Source of the DNA: Cavia porcellus
Taxonomy: Eukaryota > Chordata > Mammalia > Rodentia > Caviidae
Length of the DNA: 64,000 bases
Assembly (NCBI RefSeq): GCF_034190915.1
Contig: NW_026947496.1
Location: 31,244,001 to 31,308,000 of the forward strand
Direction of reading: 5' to 3'
In this document: in pieces, positions 23,899-33,925 of the stretch
How positions within the stretch are numbered: the first letter of the stretch is position 1
Layout: each line of letters opens with the position of its first letter
Notes under the pieces: generated by a model
Seen by the model: the letters and a program-made list of their open reading frames with translations, nothing else
Databases searched by the model: none
What the model was told of the DNA's origin: nothing
Position numbers and translations under genes: made by a program

Positions 23899-24954
23899 AA
23901 TTGTAAGATGTCTTCCCAGGCACACCAGCATCATACTGATAGTCTCACTAGCACACAGTGACAGGTTCCTCTGGGTAGGTCAGGGTGGGGTCTGCAAAGA
24001 CATTTTCCAGCCTGCAGTCTGAGCAGGGTCAAACATGTTTAGGGCAGGAAATGTACCTTTCGACATCAAACTTGTCATTTTTCCTGAGAAGTTTTTATTG
24101 TTTCTATGATTTATTAATTTTTAAATATACAGATTTAAAAATAGGAAAGCAAGCTTATTGATACACAGGTCTGTACTTTGCCCAGGGCAAACTGATACTA
24201 CCTGTTACTAATGCTGCCTGTTCCACACCAATGTTATGATAGGAAGAACCCTGGGAGGCCACACAGCAATGCCTCAGGGAATGCTCACACCCCAAAACAT
24301 CACACAGCCTTACTTCTGTGATGCCCCAGACCTTTAGAGACAGGGCTTCATCCATCCTTCCCCAGCTCCTCTAGAGAACATGGGCCAGCTGCAAATACTG
24401 ATGGGCCCAGAGGCCATCCAGAGGTACCAGCTGACAATGCTCCCTTGGCTGCCAGTAACTGACACCCTCTACCCTGAGGAAAAGAGCAGGAGAATCCCTT
24501 CCCATGCTCCATCCTGACTCCTGGCCCTGCATTAGTGCACAGCATGTTTGGGAATGTAAGACTGGTGACATGGCTGCATGTGAGGAGCCAGGGCAGGTGC
24601 AGGTGAAGCAACTGTTGGAAAACAGTACAAAAGTGGGCCACCTACCCTCTTAGAGGATCGCAGACAAGGGTGGAGGTGTCAGTCTCCTGGAATGCCCATG
24701 GGACAGTCACTCACAAGTCAGAAAATGCAAAAGTGTCCATGCTCAAGAGAAAGAGGTGACCATATGGGTGTTGAACCAAGAGGGAGCAGCTCTCATCCAT
24801 CAGTCTATGGGGTTGAGCCAATTTATCTGAAGGGTTGGACTACACAGGAGGATGTGCAGAGACAGGACGGTCACCCTTACCTCAGGTAGAGGGAGCAGTC
24901 AGCCCTGCCTCAGTGAGTGGCCTTAAAAGATGAGAGAATCTGATCTCAGTCAGC

Positions 24955-24984
24955 ACGGGCCCAGGCCCAGGCCCAGGCCTGACA
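24955..24984 (-). promoter_or_regulatory. PGBD5: GGG-rich repeat next to the exon 3 donor
   Basis: In transcript sense three copies of GGCCTGGGCC-type sequence begin about 25 nt after the exon 3 donor. Such GGG triplets near donors often act as intronic splicing enhancers bound by hnRNP H/F. That role is inferred here. Confidence 0.35.
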
Positions 24985-25004
24985 GCACCCACATCTCTAG
25001 TCAC

Positions 25005-25139
25005 CTGGACAATGAAACCGGTGGAGGAGCATTGCCGAACCCACAGGCTGAATTTCCGCTTTTTCCTCTTCCGCAGCTCACGTTCCGTGCATGTGGCGAT
25101 GAACACAGGGTCCTCGTCGATCAGGGGTTCGTGTAGCAC
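25005..25139 (-). CDS. PGBD5: PGBD5 exon 3
   Basis: 135-bp symmetric (phase 0/0) exon; acceptor TTTCCTGTAG, donor CAG|GTGACT. It encodes residues about 254-298: [19 protein letters not shown], the basic patch [17 protein letters not shown], then SSTGFIVQ. The last aspartate of LIDED (codon 25110-25112) aligns with D263 in the 524-residue numbering. This is D194 of the shorter human numbering, one of the three reported activity-dependent aspartates. The RKRKKRK patch could serve in DNA contact or nuclear import (inferred). Because the exon is phase 0/0, skipping it would keep the frame but remove this aspartate and the basic patch. Confidence 0.96.
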
Positions 25140-25363
25140 CTACAGGAAAGAAAAGGCAGAGATTCTCATGTGGGGCAGCATGAGATGGGTCTCTGTCTCT
25201 AGTGTTCTAGGGAGGACCCAGCAAGAACACAGTGGACCTCTCAGCCCAAGCCCCAATGTATAGCAAGACGTATGGTGATTGTTATTTCTGGGCTAAAGTC
25301 CACAGTCCCAACTCCCATATGAAGGAGGGATCTGAAGAAGGATCCCTGGCCTCAGACTGGGCC

Positions 25364-25380
25364 TAGCCAGCAGAGGGCAT
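25364..25380 (+). promoter_or_regulatory. CTCF-like motif, forward orientation
   Basis: TAGCCAGCAGAGGGCAT matches the CCAGCAGAGGGC core, about 225 bp from exon 3 inside intron 2. Weaker flanks than the 6307 motif. Confidence 0.35.
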
Positions 25381-25529
25381 CCACCCCTTCCTGGGAAGGA
25401 AGCTTCTTCTTTGATGGACAGACAGCCCTACAGCTGAAGCTCTTTTTTTTCTCTGAGTCAACATATACATTTAACTTAAACCCAGATCTGACTTCTGCCC
25501 ATGAGAAACAAAGGAAAAGCGCACACTTT

Positions 25530-25612
25530 CTTTCGTTTTGCTGTGGTGCTGGGAAGGAACCCTGGGCCTGGTGCTTGCTAAACTCCTGCTCCACTACTGA
25601 GATACCCGGCCT
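25530..25612 (-). repeat. ID-type SINE, antisense
   Basis: GTGGTGCTGGGAAGGAACCCTGGGCC and CTCCACTACTGAGATA are the reverse complement of ID B-box and A-box regions, next to an antisense (T-rich) tail. Confidence 0.6.
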
Positions 25613-25909
25613 CTTTAGGTCCTCAGCCTACTCCTGCGTACTCACCACTTTTCTCCCGGCTGAGAGTCCTCAGACCAACTTGGCTCATGGATAGCCCATC
25701 TCTGTGGCCACTTCTCTCTCCTGCAGTGCCCTGGGTTCGTGAGATCCCCTAGGCAGGTGAAACTCACCTGGATCACATGCTTATGTGACTTTTTCAATGA
25801 CAAGATGATAAAGTAAACAGATATGGCATAATGAAATAGACCTGAGAAAGGTAAAAGTTTTAATTCTTCAAGCTAAGCAATTTGGAGAGCTTTCAGGTAA
25901 ATTTTGATT

Positions 25910-25978
25910 TATTTTTAAAAAATTAACATTGCAGGCCAGATAAGCACTCTACCACTGAGCTGTACACCAGCTCCTCAG
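25910..25978 (-). repeat. ID-type SINE fragment, antisense
   Basis: AAGCACTCTACCACTGAGCTGTACACC is the reverse complement of the 5' part of an ID or related tRNA-derived SINE. The rest is worn away. Confidence 0.5.
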
Positions 25979-26111
25979 GTAAATCAGAACATGTTACATT
26001 CTCCCCTAGTCCTACTACAAAATAATTTATGAATTACAGTGTATATCTATAGTTAACCAAAATAAAGGGCATAGGTAATAATATAATTCCATAAACTCTA
26101 CACAATGGGAC

Positions 26112-26325
26112 TGGCAAGCCATGAAAGGGTCTGGCTTGCTACCTGTTTTTGCAAATAAAGTCTTCCTGGGCCATCACTGTACTCATGCATTCACATATTG
26201 TCTATGGCTGCTTTGGGGCAAACACAGCAGAACTGACAGGACCCAGCAGAGATCACATAAAGTCTAAAGTACTTTTTGATCATTTACAGAAAAAGTTCAA
26301 ACAAAGGAATCACATGTGGATTTTT
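26112..26325 (+). mobile_element. hAT-type non-autonomous transposon fossil
   Basis: Blocks in order: GGCAAGCCATGAAAGGGTCTGGC, CCTGTTTTTGCAAATAAAGT, a TCACATATTGTCTATGGCTGC block and TTTACAGAAAAAGTTCAAAC. They follow a common mammalian hAT-family MER element that starts with a CAAACT...GGCC region and ends with a complementary AAAAAGTTTGC. Subfamily not assigned. Confidence 0.6.
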
Positions 26326-28959
26326 GTAATGTAGGCTCTCACTCAGTGTGCTGGGGCCCCACCTGACAGTGTGCATTTCCACCAGGCCCCCTGGGACTGT
26401 CCAATCCAGGATGACCAGCACAGCAAAGACAGTGACACCCTGTGATCTGCACTCCCCTGTGCTTCTAGTAATGGTGTACTGAACTCCAATGTAAAAGGCA
26501 CTGAGCTGGCACTACTGGGTGTGGGTAGTTTGTTATTGGTTTTCTCCCCTTGGTTTTTCACTCTTGGAAGCCTGGGGACGTCAAGCCCCATCTCTGTCTG
26601 TGTCTGCTCATGACAGGGCTAGGAAAGCTGCCTGGTTTCTCACTGTCTTGTCTGTCTCATGACCCCCACAGTGGCTTCTCACTGTACTGAGCTCTGGCTC
26701 TTCCCCTGGTTTCTTCTTTATAGCTCTTTGCAGCTTATGAAACACTGAAAGCCCCATTTGAAGCCACTCTAGCAAAACAGGTGACCTATGGTAAGAGCAG
26801 AGGGACAGACTGGGAAGAATGCAGGAGCTGCCCACCCTACCCCTGCTCACCTCACTCTCCCCAAGCCGTGCACTTGCCTCACAGGAAGCTGAACCACCTC
26901 ATCCTTAACCAGCCAATAAATGTGCCTCTTTCTGCTCACTGCAGACACACCCTCAGCAGCAAACTCAGACCTATTCACAGCAAAGCAAAAGGGCCCACAG
27001 GAATTGCTGGTTGTCGTGCTGCTTCCCTTTCTTTCTGTAATTAATAGAGTTATGAATGGGTCAGTACTGACCACAGCCCAAAGAAAAACCTCTGATCTCC
27101 AGAAACTACATACTAGAGAAACCTTTCTTCTTCTGGGGGGAGAAAACAGACAAGTCTCTATCTTTCAGTGCCAGCTCCCAAATCTCCTCTGTGCACAACA
27201 GCTCATCCTGGGGAGCACTGGTGGCAAGGCCATTACTTGCCTATCTATGCAGCCTCTTGAGGATGTTCTCTGATGTCAGGATGTCAACCTGACTGTAAGA
27301 AATGTGGTGTCTCCCATTTTCTAGTTGTCTGTTGGTGGGACAGAAAGGCTCCCAAAAGCACCAGGGAGCTAGGCACATCTGTGAGGGGACATGCAGGGGT
27401 TTAGTGACAGGTGGGGGTGGTGATGGGGAGCGGGTGCAGAGAAATTCCTGGGACTTGGGAGAGCAGTGGGAAAAAGACCATCCCACAGGTCTCCGAAAAC
27501 GAAAGTAAGGCCCTCCAAGGAAGCCTGGGATACACAGATGGCCACGGAAGCTTATGGCCAAACCACTGTGTCTCCCTGTACCAGCCAGAGCCAAGAAGTG
27601 TTCAGAGAAAAAGAACCATGGCTCCTGGCTTCTCTGGTCAAGGGTCAGGAAAAGTACCCCACACCCTGTCTCCTCCAGGAGACCTGTCTCAGGCAGGCAT
27701 CTCTGAAACCACAGCCCCAGAAGCCAAGCTCAATGTGACCAATGCTGGTGGCAAGGCAAAGCGCCCCCTGTGAATCCCAAAAAGGATAATATACACCAAG
27801 ACAGGAAGAGCAGAGCTGCCAACTGGGCAGGAGATGACACAGCCATGAAAAGCCGGTCCTGGTATATACTCAGCCACACTCAGCAGTTCAGGCACCCTCC
27901 TTCCCTTTGACTTTCCCAGATCCCATCAATGTGAAGCTGGCTCGACAGGCCTCGGTGACAGAAGACAGACCCTTGGCTCCCCCGTCGTCTCACATCTAGC
28001 TATAAGCGGGTATCTAATCCCCATATCCCCGTGCCACTTGCCAACCCTGCCCTGGGGCTAAAGTCAGCCTCTTACAACTGCACCACCAGCTTCTCCAGCT
28101 CTGGCTTTCTGCTTGTGTAGTAAAGCATAAGATACCAGTGAGAGGTGCTGTCATCCCTGCTCCAAAGCCTTCCCAAGGCTTCAGCCCTTGTGGCTTCTAG
28201 GTGCTTCCTACCTCAAGGGCTTCATCTCCTCCTGAGTTTCCCTAACCCTGATCATGCCTTTGCATTAACAATCTTCAACTCCCTTCTAACATTTCATATG
28301 TATTTTCCTGCTGGGATCTGGCCAACCCACAATGTCGCTGTGTAGAAAACAGTAGGGGAGAAAAAAATAAGTAACAGCAGAAATAAAGACCAAAAACAAC
28401 AACACCACCAACAAACATACAAAGTTTTTTTTAAAAAAAAGTACAGGGAAAAATGAACAGGATCGGGGAGCCACTCCCAAATGGAGCCTCATCCACTCAG
28501 AAGCAGTGGAGAGAAACTGAGCACAGAGTAAAAGGATGATTCCCTGCTGCCCCCAGCTCTGCCTGTCAGTCAATGGACTGAGCAGTGCAGAGTGGCTTCT
28601 GGGGACATCTGTCCCCACAGCTACAGTTTAGCTGCTGCCTGCTGCAGGCTCAGGAGGGTTGCCTATGATGACAGCTGAGAGGGACAAGCTCACAGTCCTT
28701 GGGGCTGCAGAAGGCCTTGCAGGCACCAGGCAATGGAGAGCTGAGACTGCTGTTCTGTGATGCAGAGTCAGTTTAGGATGGTGAGGTTGCCTGTACAGGG
28801 AGCCAGTAGGGTCTTTAGGACCCTGCACACCAACCATCCAACTAGCCAGCTGCCACAGAGAGCCTACAGCCTTCTACAGCAGCTCCTGGTCAGCAGACCT
28901 CTTTCAGATCCTTGGATCCTACCAACACATCTCTAGTCTGCCTCATTTTCACAAGTTAC

Positions 28960-29155
28960 CCAGGCGTGGTAGGACATACTTGGAATCCCAGCTACTCAGC
29001 AGGCTGAGGCAAAAGAACTGCAAGTTCCAGACCAACCTGAGCAACTTAACTAGACCCTATCTCAAAACTAAAAACATTTAAAAGGGCTAGGATGTAGCTT
29101 GGTAGTAGTGTACTTGCCTTGCATGTGCAAGGACTTGGGTTCCATCCCACCATGG
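28960..29155 (+). repeat. Composite B1 + ID SINE
   Basis: A near-complete B1 monomer (CAGGCGTGGTAGGACATACT, ATCCCAGCTACTCAGCAGG, CTAGACCCTATCTCAAAA) is joined by an A-rich linker to an ID unit (GGGCTAGGATGTAGCTTGGT, GCAAGGACTTGGGTTCCATC). It is the best-preserved composite in the window. Confidence 0.85.
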
Positions 29156-29237
29156 AAGGAAGGGAAGGGTGGAGGAAGGAGAGAGTCAGGAGGAAAATGG
29201 GAGGGAAGACGAAAGAAGTAAAAAAAGGAAAAGAAAT
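29153..29237 (+). repeat. Purine-rich GGAA/GGGA tract
   Basis: About 85 bp almost entirely of A and G (GGAAGGAAGGGAAGGGTGGAGG and similar), between the SINE and the MaLR 5' target duplication. Probably an expanded SINE tail. Confidence 0.6.
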
Positions 29238-29260
29238 CATGTGTTCTGGCTGTAGCTGGT

Positions 29261-29601
29261 TGTCATGGTTTATGTCTGTGTCCCCCAGGCCTCATGAGTT
29301 TGAATTGTGCATTTGTTATTCGTTCATTGTATAGTGCTTGGATTGATGGTGTTAGTGCTACACCCACTTAGGGGTAGAGCTAGGATGTGATGTAATGGCA
29401 GGAAAAAGTTTGTCTTGCTCTTTGCCAGTTCCTGTTTGTGTTTGCGGCCACCATGAACTGCAGCCCAGCCATGCTCGCCTGTCTTGGAGCCAACTGAGTG
29501 TGGACTGAAACCTCCAAAAACTGTTAAGAAATAAACCTTTCCTTTCCCAACTTAGGCTTCAGGTATTTTGTCTCAGCAACGAGCAAAAAGTAACTAAGAT
29601 A
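29261..29601 (+). repeat. MaLR 5' LTR
   Basis: 341 bp, beginning TGTCATGGTTTATG and ending ACTAAGATA. It contains an AATAAA signal near its 3' part (AAGAAATAAACC). Confidence 0.92.
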
Positions 29602-31078
29602 GAATTTGGTACCAGGAGTGGGGTCATTTGCTGTGACTATATCTGACCATGTTTTTCAAGAGGCTTTGGAAATGGCTTGTGGACAGAATTTGGAAAGGTT
29701 CAGACATGTCGCCTGGATGCATAGAGCTGGAGCAGCTTAGGCTGTTCTGTAGAGGAAATTCTGGTCAGAGCTCAACAGACCAGAAGGCTGATAGAAAGCC
29801 TGATGATAAAGACCAGGCTTGGGAGGTTTCTGCTGGGAAGAAGGATGTATTGGTTGTTGGGCTCCACATCATGTGTGTTATGGCTTGGCAGAAAGTTTGT
29901 CTGCATTTTGCTCCTGCCCAGAGACATTGCCTGAGACTGAGACAAAGGGCAATGGACTGATTAATCTTGAAAAGGAAATTAAAAATCAATCAAACATTGA
30001 GGCTGTGGCATGGCTATTGTTGGGGGCTTTCAGCCAGCTTTATGTTTCAAATCAGGAGCAAAGAGCCCAGAAGGATAATGTACAATGCTGTGAGTTTGGC
30101 CTGAAGGGAAATTCCAGGAAGGCTGTGGATTGTAAAGACAGAGTTGAGATTTTGATTCCTGAGGAGAAACAGAGAGATAAGAAAGATGGCCCCAGGGCAT
30201 CCCAGGAAGCGGGTCCCCACCCTGTGCAGCCTCACAGCAAAGGAGAAAAAATTTTCTCAGAGGGAAAAGCTTCAGGGCGCCATGTTCCAGAATGGCGACA
30301 GCAGCCACATGAGGTTCCAAAATGGTGGCAACATAGAGAAGCTTTTTCCTCACAATCAGGTAAACAGAGCCCTGCAATCCAGGCAACTGACCCCTACAGC
30401 CAAGAGAGAGAAAAGCCTGGCTACTGCTTCAGCTAGCAGCAAACCTTGGCGGCATCCACAAGGTGCTGATTTTAGGTGCAAGGAAAATGCACAAATTCTG
30501 AGGGTAAGACGGCTTCCACCTCAATTGCAAAGGGCCTGGGAGGCCAAGCAGTGTGCCCCTGAGAGGGCAATTTGTGAAGATGTAAGTGTGAAGCCAAAGG
30601 TGCAGTGGAGACCCCAACCAGGAATGTGGATGTCCAAGGGAAGCTGCAAAAAGCAAGCAGAGAAGATTTAAGAGAAAAGCTTAAAAGTTGAAATCGCCAG
30701 AGATGCCCTGAGGGTGGAATCACCCAAGCCTTTTGGAGCTTGCAACCAGATTGCTTCAGATGCTGAGTGTGAAACTCTAGGACCTAATGTTTGCCCTGCT
30801 GGATGTTGGACTTGCTTTGTTTCCAATACTTTATATTCCCCTGTTTGTAACTTTTGGAATGGTAATGTTTATCTTGTGCCTTTGCATTTCAGCAATGTTT
30901 AATCTTGTTTCATTTGTACAGGGGGTTACAGTTAAGAGTCTGCCATAGATGTTGGATGAGACTTGGGACTTGGACTATTCAGCAATGCTAAAACTGTTAG
31001 GACTTTGGCAAGTCTTGGAGGTGACTAAATGTCTTTTGTATAAAGGATGCACATGAGTCCTGGGGGCCAGGGGTGGAA
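29602..31078 (+). pseudogene. MaLR internal region, gag-like remnant
   Basis: Non-autonomous MaLR interior. The longest open stretches are 29649-29960 (103 codons), 29819-30436 (205 codons) and 30186-30671 (161 codons) in overlapping, different frames. This is the pattern of a decayed gag-like region rather than a gene. No protease, polymerase or envelope domain is present. A purine-rich run (GGGGGCCAGGGGTGGAA) at about 31062-31078 serves as the polypurine tract. Confidence 0.75.
29607..29624 (+). other. Primer-binding site, tRNA-Leu type
   Basis: TGGTACCAGGAGTGGGGT, five bases inside the 5' LTR, is complementary to the 3' end of mammalian tRNA-Leu including CCA. Leucine priming is the defining feature of ERV-L and its MaLR relatives. 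Confidence 0.85.
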
Positions 31079-31418
31079 TGTCATGGTTTATGTCTGTGTC
31101 CCCCAGGCCTCATGAGTCTGAATTGTGCATTCGTTATTTGTTCATTGTATAGTGCTTGGATTGATGGTGTTAGTGCTACACCCACTTGGGGGTGGAGCTA
31201 GGATGTGATGTAATGGCAGGAAAAAGGTGTGTCTTGCTCTTTGCTAGTTTCTGTTTGTGTTTGCAGCCACCATGAACTGCAGCCCAGCCATGCCCGCCTG
31301 TCTGGGAGCCAACTGAGTGTGCACTGAAACCTCCAAAAACTGTAAGAAATAATCTTTTCTTTCCCAACTTGGGCTTCAGGTATTTTGTCTCAGCAATGAG
31401 TAAAAAGTAACTAAGACA
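31079..31418 (+). repeat. MaLR 3' LTR
   Basis: 340 bp, beginning TGTCATGG and ending ACTAAGACA. Nearly identical to the 5' copy. Confidence 0.92.
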
Positions 31419-32240
31419 CTGGTCTTAAAGGATTGTGACAAACAAGACTGTGTTCCCAAGCATCTCTCCTTAGGAAGGTGAGCAACATTTGTGGGACTCA
31501 GCAGATAGGGAATGAAAAGGAGGTGGGGCCTGACACTGGACCCTGGAACTGGTTAAGACTTTGGAGCAGTCAGAAGAAAGAAGCACCCCATCATCAAAGA
31601 ACAGGCCACAAATCATGGAAATTATGAGGAACGAGGCAGGAAGGGTTTAGGTGTACACAAGGCAACAAGGGGGAGGGAGGACACAAGTGGACACTTGTTA
31701 TGGAGTATGGAGAGCTCAGGCAAACACCAAGTGGGGAAGGAGCTGAGTGAAAGTGAGCAGAGTCACCACTTTCAGTACCCACTGAGGCTGTCAGAAGGGT
31801 CAGGCAGCTGCAGTAGGTCCTGGGCTCTCAAACCCCCTCCAAGCCTCAGAGCTATGACCTGAGATTCCAGGCAGACCCCTGGCATCTGAGGAGGCTCAGT
31901 GGCCTGAAGAAACCCACTCACTGCCTTCCCCACCCAGAAGGTACCCTCAGGCTCAGCATACTCAAGAGGATACGAGAAAGCTAATTCTGGGATGCATCAA
32001 CTACCACTGAAGGCAGGCTTCTGGGGATTGGAAAGAAGCCTCCCTTTCAGCAAAGGATCAAACACTGCCTCTTCTGGGGATCCCATCATCCCCCCACTCA
32101 AGGTTCAACTTATCCATGTGGGTTCATGGGATGGAGTAACAACAGAGGAGACCTGGAAATGACCTCCAAGGCCAGGCAGGACAGGAGAGCCTGATATCAT
32201 GCCTGCGGCAAGTGAGACCAGCACACCCCACGGGTCTCAC

Positions 32241-32668
32241 CTGGGTCTGGGAAGGCCGGAAGGCGGCATGGAAGCTGCCCTGCAGGGCATCCAGGAAGGG
32301 CTGCACCTTGTAGAGCCCGTGCGAGGACTGGCTGGAGCGGAAGGCCACCACGTGGAAGTACTTGAGGATCTTCTCGAAGCGGGCCTGGCTCATGACCAAC
32401 GCCAGGCTACGGTTGCTGTAGAAGCCGCCACTCCAGATGCTGAGGACCGACTCACAGTGGGAGACACTGGTGGAGATCACGTAGCCCAGGAAGGCCTTCA
32501 TCTCGGCCAGTGTCACCTCTGCCCAGGCACCATCACTGCCAAAGCGCTCCTGGAACTTCCTGGCATACATATTGGTCTGCACCACCATGTTCTTGAGGAC
32601 ATTGTCAGGGACAAAGAGCTGGAAGAAGTCCATGGCACTGGCACTGGGGGGCATCTTTCGGGTTGGAC
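32241..32668 (-). CDS. PGBD5: PGBD5 exon 2, start of transposase-like domain
   Basis: PGBD5 is a vertebrate-wide gene domesticated from a piggyBac transposase, nuclear and mainly neuronal in mammals; whether it still cuts DNA is debated. This 428-bp exon (acceptor TTTGGGTTTCAG, donor CAG|GTGAGA) encodes residues about 111-253: [60 protein letters not shown] and [10 protein letters not shown]. The WSGGFYSN...[13 protein letters not shown] block is typical of the piggyBac N-terminal domain. Asp in PFLDAL (codon 32289-32291) aligns with human D237 (D168 in the 455-residue numbering). The ORF's apparent Met upstream lies in intron 1 and is not a start; exon 1 is outside the window. Confidence 0.97.
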
Positions 32669-33556
32669 CTGAAACCCAAAGACAGGCCAAGCTCTCACTC
32701 CTGTACCCGCCTCAGCCCTGTATGTGGGGCAGTGCCCCAGCCCTGGGCCTCTGCCTCTCACTGTGCCTCTCCCTCCCTTCCACTCTTTCTTCTAGGAGGT
32801 GGTGGCATGCCACTCTAGTTGGAGGCTGGGCCTGGCTCTCCTGTCACAGGGCCCTACTGTTTACCTGGCCCATCACCCAGGTCTCTGCCACACCATTGCA
32901 CCCAGGCTGCTCCCTGGCCACGGATGGCACACAGAAGGTTTGGCATAGTACCTAGGGGCACAGATCCAAAGGAGAGGGACACAGGAGAGAGGGGGACGCA
33001 GGCAAACATGGGCATAGCAATGTTTTCTAGCTTTCATTTTCTGTAAATAAAATGCTTTTACCACATGGGGCTTGATAAACCCATTCAGGCAAGGCAGTGG
33101 TTTACACTAAACATTCCCGACACGGCAATCTCAAATTTATCAGTGAGTAAATCTAAAGGAGCTGGTTTAAATCATTTCATCAATGTGGTAAAAAGCTCCA
33201 CAAATTGTAACTAATGCTATCCCACTGAATACACTTACAATGGGTTGCATCCTGATAAACCTACTGGGAATAGAAAATATTTTAAGTGGAAAACATCTAA
33301 CACGCACAAGCATCACTGGATCGGAGCACAGCCCCTCACTGTGGGTGGGTGGTTCACCCTCATGATCAAAGAGTGACTGGGAGTTGTGACTCACTGTCCT
33401 TACCCAGAATATGGCACCACATACTGCTAGCTCCAGGAAAGACCCCAAATTGCAGTTGATAGTATGGCCTTTACCAAAATCTGTTACTGCTTTTACACCA
33501 TTATAAAGTAGAAAAACTCTAATTGAACTATGTTATGTTGGGGCCTGTGCGTAAGT

Positions 33557-33558
<2 letters not shown>

Positions 33559-33608
<50 letters not shown>
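33559..33608 (+). repeat. (GT)25 microsatellite
   Basis: 25 uninterrupted GT units, about 890 bp upstream of exon 2 in transcript sense, where it would be a (CA)25 RNA tract. Confidence 0.98.
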
Positions 33609-33610
<2 letters not shown>

Positions 33611-33809
33611 ACATACATATTAAGAGCAATGGCTTGAAATCTCTCTTAAGATAGGCTGAGGGAATACAGAGATTTGGAGATAGCTTTGCTTTTGTCTCCA
33701 GACAGCAATTTTTAGTAAAAACTATGTATTTTCTTTAGAATTTTCATTGCTGCTTGCCTTAGCCTTCCTTTGCTGCTGGTTGAGACAGTTTCTGAAAAAC
33801 AAGCTTTTA

Positions 33810-33925
33810 TAACCAACTGAGATAATGTTTCAGAGTCAGATGGACAGATCTGCACTGTTAACATCCTGGATTTACTTCCAGCTAGCTGTACAATCTCAGT
33901 TAAGTTTCTTAATCTTTCCCAGAAC
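33810..33925 (+). repeat. MIR fragment
   Basis: GGATTTACTTCCAGCTAGCTGTACAATCTCAG, then TTAAGTTTCTTAATCTTTCCCAG follow the MIR core (TGTGTGACCTTGGGCAAGT region and TTAACCTCTC) in sense. Confidence 0.45.

Larger units (their letters stand above)
19935..25004 (-). other. PGBD5: PGBD5 intron 3
   Basis: Intron of 5,070 bp; donor GTGACT, acceptor TCTCCCTACAG. It contains a degraded B1+ID SINE (20432), a possible LTR (20814-21518), an L1 3' end (21925-22445), a second B1+ID SINE with a (CA)18 tail (23715) and a CCTGGG-repeat just inside the donor. I recognise nothing in 22870-23700 or 23900-24950. Confidence 0.85.
29261..31418 (+). mobile_element. ERVL-MaLR provirus with both LTRs
   Basis: Two directly repeated LTRs (29261-29601 and 31079-31418) flank 1,477 bp of internal sequence, and CTGGT at 29256-29260 recurs at 31419-31423 as a 5-bp target duplication. 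LTRs start TGTCATGG; the 3' copy ends CA. A tRNA-Leu-type primer-binding site follows the 5' LTR, and a purine-rich run precedes the 3' LTR. The internal region is too short for pol and shows no reverse transcriptase, as expected for these non-autonomous elements, which depend on ERVL enzymes. By my own alignment the LTRs differ at roughly 18 sites plus 3 small gaps in about 340 columns. It lies antisense to PGBD5 within intron 2. Confidence 0.93.
25140..32240 (-). other. PGBD5: PGBD5 intron 2
   Basis: Intron of 7,101 bp; donor GTGAGA, acceptor TTTCCTGTAG. It carries two antisense ID fragments, a CTCF-like motif, a hAT-type fossil, a B1+ID SINE and a full MaLR provirus. I recognise nothing in 26340-28950 or 31430-32230 apart from A-rich runs near 28430-28440. 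In-frame ORFs in those stretches are short and lack motifs. Confidence 0.85.

Noticed and set aside
32660..32690. Met upstream of exon 2 as the PGBD5 start codon
   Set aside because: It lies before the TTTGGGTTTCAG acceptor; the known protein has a longer N-terminus from exon 1.
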